DNA of 64,000 nucleotides from positions 7,006,001-7,070,000 of the forward strand of contig PYIU01000003.1 in the NCBI GenBank assembly GCA_003415625.1, written 5' to 3'. The notes below the pieces were generated by a model that was given only the letters and a program-made list of their open reading frames with translations, was not told the DNA's origin and ran no database searches. Below are positions 56,525-64,000 of this stretch, one piece after another (position 1 is the stretch's first letter; every line of letters starts with the position of its first letter). The position numbers and the translations under genes were made by a program. Source of the DNA: Aquanectria penicillioides. Lineage: Eukaryota > Ascomycota > Sordariomycetes > Hypocreales > Nectriaceae.

Positions 56525-58419
56525 ATGACGCTCCTCTCCCGACTCAGTCTATCGCAGCTCCTGCTCCTCCCTGTAGCGCTCGCCACCCCGATTAAGATCC
56601 AGAACGATGTACGCAGCAGCGGAATCAACTGGCAGTCGTGCCAACTCGGCCTCAGCGAAACAGCGCCCGTTGAATGTGCCGGCTTGAATGTCCCGCTCGA
56701 TTACACGGACCCACAGTCGGCCGCGACCCTCGACCTCCAGCTCTTCAAGGTCGCCGCCGTCAAGAAGCCATCAAAAGGAAGCATCTTATTCAACTTCGGA
56801 GGTCCAGGAGCGTCGGGAACCGCAAATTTCGCCATGTATGCGAAGCTATTGCTCGGGTACGGAAACCGTTTCGGTTAGGATTGAGGCTGGTGCTGATTCA
56901 TCTCAATAGCGCAACTGGTGGACATCACAACCTCGTCACTTTTGTCCCTCGGTAGGTCAACCAGAAACGACGGCAAATTTCAGTCCCCTAACGTGTGTTG
57001 ATGTAGTGGAACAAATACCACGATTCCGTTCTCTTGCTACAGTAACGACGAAGAGCGTTCATTAGCAGCACTCACCACCCCGAATCTAGTGGGTAACGCA
57101 TCCAACATCGCCTTGGGCCGAATCTGGGCAGATAGCGAAGTCTTCACTCAAAGATGTCTCGAAAACCAGCAGCAGACTGGAAGACTCGTGGGCACTGCGT
57201 TCGTGGCCCGAGATATGATGCAGATCGTTGATGCCCTGGAGGAAGACGGCATGTTGCGATACTGGGGTAATACTAGCCGGCTACCCCTGTAACTATCTGG
57301 ACAATGAACTGACAAATTCCTCGTTTACAGGTGTCTCGTATGGAACTATTTTGGGAGCTACCGCCGCTGCAATGTTCCCCGATAGAATGGACAAGGTTAT
57401 TCTCGATGGAGTTGCCAACCCGTACGAATACTATGCCAACCGGTAAGAATGAACTATCTTAGGGCCGCAGCACAGCGAGCTAACATGCATGCCTAGCGAG
57501 GTTGAACTATACAAGGACAGCGACAAGGTCCTCGCCGGTTTCTGCGCCGGATGTGTTGCTAACCCAGCCAACTGCGCCCTGGCCGTCGAAGATATCACAG
57601 CTCAGCAGCTGGAGGAGAAGATTTACGCTTTCCTGGACGACTTGAAGTTCAACCCCATCGTCATCCAACTGCCCGCCGGCGGCTTCGTCATCGACTACAG
57701 CAGTGTCAAGCCTCTTCTGCACCGCTTCCTTTATGACCCGCAGTCGTGGCCCAACGTCGCTATTATTATCAGCGCCCTCATCTCCCGTGACATCCAGACC
57801 CTCGCCGGCATCGTGACCCTGATTGCCGGCGACAAGTCTGCCCTAGACGAGGAGGCCCAGTTTGGCATCAAGTGCGGTGACTCCTACGGCCAGACTTCCG
57901 ACGTGAACGAGATCCTCCCCACCATTTATGAGCGCCACAGCTCCAGCCGAATGGTCGGCGACACGGGCGACGCTGTCGTCATGCGATGCGCCAAGTGGAA
58001 GCTTCCAGCCAAGGAGCGATACGGCGGCGATTTCAACATCAAGACCAAGAACCCCATGCTCATCATCGGCAACACCTACGACCCTGTGACGCCGCTCGTG
58101 TCTGCCCGCAACGTCAGCGAGTCTTTTGTGGGCAGTGTCCTCCTGCAGCATGATGGCTACGGTGTAAGTGACATCTAACTCTCCCATAACGCATTATGAA
58201 CTAGATGACTGATTTCTTCCCGTGTAGCATGACTCCCTCCCCCAGGCCTCGCTCTGCACTGCCCGTGCTGTGAGGTCTTACTTTATCAACGGCGAGCTGC
58301 CTAAGAAGAACACTGTTTGCAGCGTTGATGTCCCCCTATTCTCCGGCTCAGACGGCTGGGACCAGGTTTTAGAACAGCTTGCCGTTGATGATGACGAAGA
58401 GTCAATGGGTGAACTGTAA
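56525..58419 (+). CDS. Secreted TAP-like alpha/beta hydrolase (S33-type)
   Basis: Exons 56525-56856, 56910-56951, 57007-57266, 57331-57442, 57497-58163 and 58228-58419 encode 534 residues in phase. The first 20 residues (MTLLSRLSLSQLLLLPVALA) are a signal peptide. The core shows LFNFGGPGASGTANF (oxyanion loop), YWGVSYGTILGATAA (nucleophile serine, split by an intron), IIGNTYDPVTPL (acid) and LLQHDGYGH (histidine, split by the last intron). This is the tripeptidyl-aminopeptidase-like (TAP) family with its C-terminal TAP-like domain. Relatives remove short peptides or hydrolyse other small substrates outside the cell. It has six cysteine-rich positions (CAGC, NCAL) that may form disulfides. The promoter is short: the transposon ends about 400 bases upstream. 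The stop lies 146 bases from that of the convergent regulator. Confidence 0.92.
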
Positions 58420-58565
58420 TGTCGAGGCTGGATCCTCCTCATTTCGTTTGACCATTTTAATGTATATTTTTTTTTATCTATCTTAGCGACGACCTTTTTC
58501 TTTTTACACTCCATAGACAGGACACATTCCCCCATTTCTTTGTCCACGTAGCGTAGTTTAGATAT

Positions 58566-59904
58566 TTAATCTTGGTCCATGGCCTCGTCTTCTATGGGCT
58601 CCTCAACCTCAAGTTTCGCCCAAGCAATGCCTTCCTGCCATTCTGCCATTGTGCCCAGTGAAGTCCCCTTCTGCGACTCCAGCAGCGAGTCTGAGATTTC
58701 CAGTACCATCCTCCTCCCAATCGTCTTGGCCCACCATATGATCCTCCCCAGGTGGTGAAGCAGCACGCCCCAGTGCATCATGAGAAACATGGCCACCGGG
58801 TCCGAGTTCTTCAGGTTGTCCGAGAAGTCGGGCCCCGCGAGGGACGGGAACGCAATGCAGAGGCCCCTGACCATGTTCTTCGAGTTTTCCACAAAGCACA
58901 TCCGCAGCGCCGAGACAGTAGTGCGGTACGACTGCACCCGTACCAAGGCCTCCTCGTGTGCGGCCGTGTCGCCTCCTTCCGGCACCGGCACGCCGTTGTC
59001 CACAATGGCATTGGCCCTTGCGAGGGCCGCCTCGATGCTGCTCGCCAGTGGTCGATCCAGGGGCTTCTGCATCGCTTCCAGGCCGGCCTTGATGCCGGGA
59101 GTTGCCTCTGGATCCGCCAGCAGCGTGTCGAAGTTCTCTATGGCGATGACCGAGGCTCGCTGGAGGAGGTTGAACAGGGCGATCATGCGGGTTAAGATGC
59201 CCTGGGTCACATCGCCGCCCACCATGCTCTCGCACTGAGGAATGGCCATGTTGATCAGGACAGCAATGGATGAGAAGGCGAAGACGGCCTTCACGTTCTC
59301 CGGCGTGATGCGTGCCAGCTCCTTGCGATACGACCTGCTCGCCCGGTCGTAGTACTCAAGGGCGTGCTTGAAGTAGAACTTGGGATCATCCGACGTGACG
59401 GAATCGCCGCACAAGGCAATCTCCAGGGCCGATAGTGAAAACCCGCCGTGTAGCAAGAAGTCGTGCTTCTTGAGGCCCCATCGCGGGATGCCTACTTTGA
59501 TCCAGTGCTCGTCCTCCGGGATGGTCAACAGGCTCTTGTAGGTGGACGTCGCCCAGCGGTGCATCAGCTCCAGCTCCAGCTTCTGGGTGGTTTCGGAAGA
59601 GGAGGTGGCAGCAGTCCCCGGCGGCGAGTCCGCCGATGCTCCATCCTGCGACTGTGATGCTGGCGGCTGTGAACTCGGGAACGAGCAGTCCTCGAGGCCG
59701 CGCACGTAACAATTACCGCACGGCGGTCCCTCCTCATCACACTAAACGAGGCCGTCAGTTAGTCGTGGGTCTAGTCATTCCGAGCACATCTGTCGAGTCT
59801 CAAGAGCCATTTTGCGGATGTCAAAAGACCCTTACTTTAATATGTCTTCTCTTGCAGTTGCGACACCCATTTCGCGACTTGTTGTGCGTTCTTCGTTTCT
59901 GCAT
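58566..59904 (-). CDS. Zn2Cys6 transcription factor
   Basis: Exons 59836-59904 and 58566-59741 (complement) encode 414 residues. The start MQKRRTHNKSRNG leads directly into the cluster CRNCKRRHIKCDEEGPPCGN plus CYVRGLEDC; the intron lies just before the third cysteine. A Ser/Pro/Gln linker follows, then an all-helical region (LELELMHRWATSTYKSL, FLLHGGFSLSALEIAL) of the kind found in short C6 regulators of sterol-uptake (UPC2/ECM22-like) type. In that class LELMHHWST-like sequence opens the ligand/regulatory domain. The assignment to that class is inference from LELELMHRW and the length. The protein should act in the nucleus. Its tail (EVEEPIEDEAMDQD) is acidic. Convergent with the secreted hydrolase. 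Confidence 0.9.
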
Positions 59905-60424
59905 CGGGCGTAGCCTCAGCTTGAAGCGAGCTAGGCCGCCTCTCTAATCACCAATGCTTGTCTCTAGGCCGTCAAGCTACGTTTTCTCGTATTGCACGGC
60001 TCAATAGTCGGGCGGGACGATCGCCGAATTATTGAAGAAGGAAGATGCGAATGGCTGTTTCGAATCCTCCTCCGCCAGGTTGACATCACCGCCAAGCAGC
60101 GAGTTATGTGGCTGTGCTGTGGCTTGCAGCTAATCGTTGAACTATTGCCAATTGGATCTTGGAGGCAACGTGGAAGCCTCACAGAACAAGGTTCGAGGCC
60201 TATCTACAAGATCCGTCGCGTCGCGGGGAATTCGCGGTGGCGTATTAGGATCGTTTCGGGTTGCAATTTTAAGCAGCAATATGGGGAACCAACCGCCCGG
60301 TTACTACATGTCAAAAAAATGCCCAGACCAGATCGGCACGCGACGCAGCCAATGACGATGATCATGATTTCATTCAAAAGCGTTAATTCTATTAATTGTT
60401 CCACCTCTCTGCTCCACCTCTTAT
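59905..60424. other. Intergenic region
   Basis: Promoter of the Zn2Cys6 gene and 3' flank of the CLN3-like gene. No gene recognised. Confidence 0.5.
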
Positions 60425-61719
60425 TTATCTGCTGGTCCAACACCATCGTTGCACCGCCCCAGCCCCAGTGCTCCATCGACAGATTCCCGTTTCTAAAATT
60501 CCACCCAGCAAGCCACCAACAATGAGGCCCGCCGTTTCGCCAGTGCCTACCACCTGCAGGCAGAACTCCTGGTTGATACCAGGCTCAGCAGCCTTCTCCT
60601 CGAGAACCTTGTCTAGTACGATCATGTAAATGGCACCACCCATGAGACCAGCGCACCACGCGAGCAGCCCGGCAATGACAGCAGAGGTGAAGAGCGAGAA
60701 CATGGCGTCGACGAGCACGAGGGCTGCGGCCAGGCCCAGAACCCAAAATGCCAATCGAGTAGTGCGAGGGCAAACCAGAGGAGTCACGGTTCGTGACAGG
60801 AACCCGCCGAGCTGAAAGGCGAAGCCATAGGCTGCCGAGTAGGAAAAGAAATTATTAAACGCTGGGGAGACGGGGAGTGCCCGTGTTATGCCAGGGAAAA
60901 CAAATGTCTGGGTCATAAAAGCAACAAAGAGTGGGATCATGAAGGGGCGGAACACAGCCTTGATGAGGCTGAGTCGATTCTTGGTGCTCAACAAACGTGA
61001 AAGCTCTTCGACGGGGTCGTAAATGAGGAGGAACATGTTTTCGGGTCCATCCTCCATGTCAGGCTTGCCACGATTCCGTTGGGCGTCTGGGTAATTAATC
61101 GGCGCTCCTGGCAGGATGACGAAGAATGCGAACAGCATGACGCCGGCGAGGGCGTAGATACAGTCGATGAAGCTCCGCAAGAAGCTTTCCATCCAGACTG
61201 TCAAAATGAAGGGTAGCATGGCGCAAAACAAGGCGCCGGCTCCCACGCCGGCTCCCCATCCGGCCAGGCCTGCCTTGCCGTAGTAGCGCGTCATTCCGAG
61301 GAAAGAAACATCCATCGCGGCCGCGGCGGACGACGCCAGCGTCGACGTGAGAATTCGCAAGGGCGGCGAGACATTGGGGGGTGTCACCTTTGTGACGATG
61401 GCGACGAGGATCCAGCACGCAGCGGCAGATAGTGGCCGCATCCAGTAGGGCACATAATGGAAGAGGTGAGGGAGGATGAGCTTGGTTAGGAGGGCGGGTA
61501 GAGTCTCGATGAAGATGACCATCCAGCGAGGGTAAGGAATGATGAGATAATTGGCGGAGTAGACGACAAAGGGGACAATAGTATTCACGAGACCTGTTGA
61601 TCAATGAGTACTGAGGGTATCCTCATGGTTGGACGTTTTCAGGGTAAAGTACCTAGAAGAGCGAAGCCCAAGTAGGATGACACATTGGTGCCACATCTAG
61701 TCACTGAAGCCATCTTCAT
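60425..61719 (-). CDS. CLN3/battenin-like membrane protein
   Basis: Exons 61653-61719 and 60425-61593 (complement) give 411 residues; the start MKMASVTRCGTN at 61719 is the most upstream ATG that connects in frame, and a nearby in-frame ATG at 61713 is an alternative. The protein is strongly hydrophobic with about ten predicted membrane segments. Typical battenin patches are present: GFALLGLVNTIVPFVVYSAN, PRWMVIFIETLPALLTKLIL, SSAAAAMDVSFLGMTRYYGK, GWGAGVGAGALFCAM, and FSYSAAYGFAFQLGGFLSRT. CLN3/Btn1 proteins sit in the vacuole/lysosome or endosome membrane and influence lumenal pH and amino-acid or glycerophosphodiester handling. The fungal role is inferred from the family. The usual family length is near 440, so an extra 5' exon may have been missed. 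Confidence 0.88.
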
Positions 61720-63605
61720 AAAACGGAAGCGCTCGTGCCAGCACCAGCGCACGCAATTCCGGTTTCCAACAGCTCGATGCACCCCGTTGTGGATTTACTC
61801 ACGGGCGACTGAAGAAATATCGAGAAGGAAAGGAAACGAATGGACTCTCTGAAGGCCCCAGGAAACAAAATAGGGCTTACCGGAGTAAAACAATTGTAGC
61901 AGTGACAATGATTTGTTTTACGAGAAAGCCAAGAATGAAGAATGCGCGTACTGGAGAGAGGCTAGTCTTAGTCAAGGCGTTGCACATCCATTGTCGACTC
62001 GTGACATATGCTTCGATTGGGAAGGGCGCTGGAATGAAGGATGATCCCGAAGGAGGATTCAGAGACATCAGTGCGTCGTGGATGGATCCAGGCAAGCTTA
62101 AAACCCAAGTGTGCAGATGAGACAGGCAGGCTTGAAGGACGAGACGCAGCTCACGGAGGGTGCATGACGTAGGACGGGCGGCTTGATGGGCGGAGGCTTG
62201 CAGGGACAAGTGCGGTCCTGGGGGTGCCACCACTCATCGCCGCAGAGGTTTATTGGCTCTATGCAGTGCTTTTGTGTACGGACTGACATTGTCACTCACT
62301 AATTTATGGCGTTCGATACGGATACATTGACAGCACTCGGGGCGTCGGCTGCGGTGGAGACCTCGCAGAGGAGCCCCGATCGGCTCTAAGCGGGAAATAG
62401 CTGCGTGTAGCGGTCTGGCAGCGGGCGGGCGGGCAACGGGCAACGGGCAACGGGCAGCGGGCAGCGGGGCCAGGAACGTGTCCGTATGGCGCGCTATGAG
62501 TTGGTAGCGAGTCCGTGCTAGGCCATATCGGAGTCGCACAAATCACAAGCAGCGGGATGCATTTTGGTCAAGCCCCCGGCTGTTGTTGCGCCTCAGCAAT
62601 GTGCTTCCATGGCGTCCCTCAAGCCCTCAGGGGGAGCCTTGGCTGCTGCGCGGCGGTTGGTCGGTGGTCCTCCCGGGGCTTGGTCGCTGATCCTCAGCGT
62701 CGCACACCGTTGCACACGGCCGCCTCCAGCGCCGAGACTAATTAAAGCCTGGGGAGCCTCTCAGGGCGGTATTTGCCCACACGTGGCGATGCTTTTGGGC
62801 AGGGCTTATCGCCTCCAGTCTGGCCCTGGCTCTGTCACGATGCGAATTGATTGGCAGCCCGCCCAGCTCAGCCTTCAAGCTGCTGGCCCTGGGGGACTCC
62901 ATCAGGTTTTGCACCCTTTTGCTGCGTCCCTAGCTAATTACATTGCGAATCATCGGCTTCACCAACCACGCTTTACACGGACGATTGACGCCGATAATCC
63001 TCCGCATACACGTATCCTGCTGCAGCTTGGGACGCCATCAACATGACAAACACGAAGATGATTGCCGCGTGGATGCGGAGCCCATGATCTTTATACCGTC
63101 CTCCCCCCCACGCATCGACAGGACATTCAGGTACTATCTACATCAAGCCCTCCATGATAGCGACGGCCTATCGACCATCCGCCTCCCCGCCGTGTCCCAC
63201 GAGTCCGTGGAACAACCGCGTGGCCAAGAACTTTCCAATCCATCTTGATCAATAGCTCGTCGTGCTACTGTGCCCCTTATCCGTTGGCCGACGTACATTA
63301 CATGTACTCCGTGCTCTGCCCCTTCCCACGCTGAGCCACGCGATAGCGCCTTGTCAAGCTTCGTCGCCGGTGCATCTTCCTTCATCTTCCTTCGCAACCC
63401 ACCCTCCATCTGTTCGCAGGCGGGTCTCGTGCCCCTGCCATCAACTTCCTTTTCATCCTCCGTTGGTTGCAACGCTGCACGGTTGCACCTTGGCATCAGC
63501 TCCATCCATACGGTACCTACAGCCATCCCTACATCCATAGATACATTCATAGTAGGTATCTCGGATCTGATCCCGTGGCCAGCCCTGAGGGGGGGTGCAG
63601 CTGCA
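61720..63605. other. Intergenic region
   Basis: About 1.9 kb with no recognisable gene: promoter of the CLN3-like gene and long leader region of the following plus-strand gene. It includes a 7-nt tandem repeat near 62431. Open frames on both strands have no motif. Confidence 0.5.
62431..62468 (+). repeat. GGGCAAC/GGGCAGC tandem repeat
   Basis: About five copies of a 7-nt unit (three GGGCAAC, two GGGCAGC) next to GGGCGGGCG. GC-rich and simple. Confidence 0.85.
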
Positions 63606-64000
63606 ATGGCCTCGCGTTTCCTCTCGCACCGCTCCGCATCCAGATTGAGACTTGGCTCCGACTCCGATCTCTTTGGCCATGAACTTCCCTACAGCCGTCC
63701 CCGGTCGTCGACAGAACCAAAGGGCTCTCCATCGTCCTTCGCCATGTCGCAACTGGGAAGGCGACTCAAGTTGGTGATTTCGCTCGCCGCCTTGATTCTC
63801 CTGTTGTGGTCTACTTATCTCGCCCTCGTGAGTCTCACATACACGTTGCCCATAAGGCTGAATCACTTCAAGTTTGGGGACCTTGCCGAATTGACCACTT
63901 CTTTCCACAGTTCGCCTCCCCCCTCCGAAATTTCCTCCCTGGCCAGTCCTCCGTGAGCCTCATTTCCGTTACCGATCTCGAACGCCTCAACATTCCCCAG
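63606..64000 (+). CDS. Type II membrane protein, N-terminal exon (partial)
   Basis: From the ATG at 63606 the frame reads MASRFLSHRSASRLRLGSDS, a basic, Ser-rich cytosolic tail. A single hydrophobic anchor (LKLVISLAALILLLWSTYLA, about residue 55-75) follows, then a stem-like region ending SEISSLASPP. A stop follows at 63954, but a GTGAGCC donor at about 63945 suggests an intron starts there; the window ends in CCCCAG, which may be the acceptor. The layout is that of Golgi glycosyltransferases or similar type II enzymes, but the catalytic part lies outside the window and no family can be named. Confidence 0.6.

Noticed and set aside
58609..59235. 208-residue frame overlapping the short Zn2Cys6 regulator
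   Set aside because: Alternate frame of a gene with a clear zinc cluster; its product is Arg/Gly/His-rich noise.
63143..63908. Minus-strand frames opposite the partial membrane-protein exon
   Set aside because: They are antisense to an exon with a clear membrane anchor and show no motif.
1..64000. CRISPR array, operon or bacterial-type system
   Set aside because: The window is eukaryotic with spliced genes; no regularly spaced direct repeats were seen.

Overview
This is a gene-dense window of nuclear DNA from a filamentous ascomycete, most likely a sordariomycete (Hypocreales-like). Genes are interrupted by short introns (mostly 40-90 nt, GT..AG, with CTAAC/CTGAC branch sites). The gene families are typical of these moulds: Zn2Cys6 and C2H2 regulators with fungal transcription-factor regions, a PTH11-like membrane receptor, a type I metacaspase, a GPI-anchored GH17 glucanase, a fungal CorA-like protein, a 2EXR protein, a NACHT-ankyrin (NLR-like) relic, and a transposon mutated in the manner of RIP (repeat-induced point mutation). 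All exon coordinates below were worked out by hand from splice signals, reading-frame continuity and recognisable motifs.

Layout. 1-16 kb: tRNA-Cys, a CorA-like membrane protein (1032-3235), an RTG2/Ppx-type protein (4005-5971), an alpha/beta hydrolase gene broken by one in-frame TAA (6043-7173), an FtsJ-like methyltransferase (7726-8937), a BTB protein (9604-10635), a secreted eight-cysteine protein with a dibasic site (11666-12367), a hypothetical protein (13365-14237), an intact alpha/beta hydrolase (14690-15616) and an intron-containing tRNA-Lys. 16-31 kb: metacaspase (minus) and WW-domain protein (plus), divergently arranged and both YG/GYG-rich; a LURP-one/tubby-like protein; a GH17 glucanase; an alpha-glucoside-type sugar porter. 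31-39 kb: a gene-poor stretch, then a heavily decayed NACHT-ankyrin gene. 39-51 kb: a Zn2Cys6 regulator, a C2H2 regulator, a PTH11-like receptor and a 2EXR protein. 53.06-56.12 kb: a complete Fot1/pogo-type transposon with TA target-site duplication and terminal inverted repeats. Its interior is extremely AT-rich, yet a transposase fossil can still be read in one frame. 56.5-64 kb: secreted TAP-like hydrolase, Zn2Cys6 regulator, CLN3/battenin-like protein, and the first exon of a type II membrane protein that runs off the window.

Three otherwise well-conserved genes (metacaspase, WW protein, C2H2 regulator) each need exactly one extra base to restore a continuous frame. The simplest readings are small assembly indels or recent disabling mutations. 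I saw no secondary-metabolite backbone gene, CRISPR array or operon-like system. The most interesting items are the transposon fossil with its unusual hairpin-bearing inverted repeats, the NLR relic, and a possible WW-PPxY link between the neighbouring WW protein and the metacaspase.
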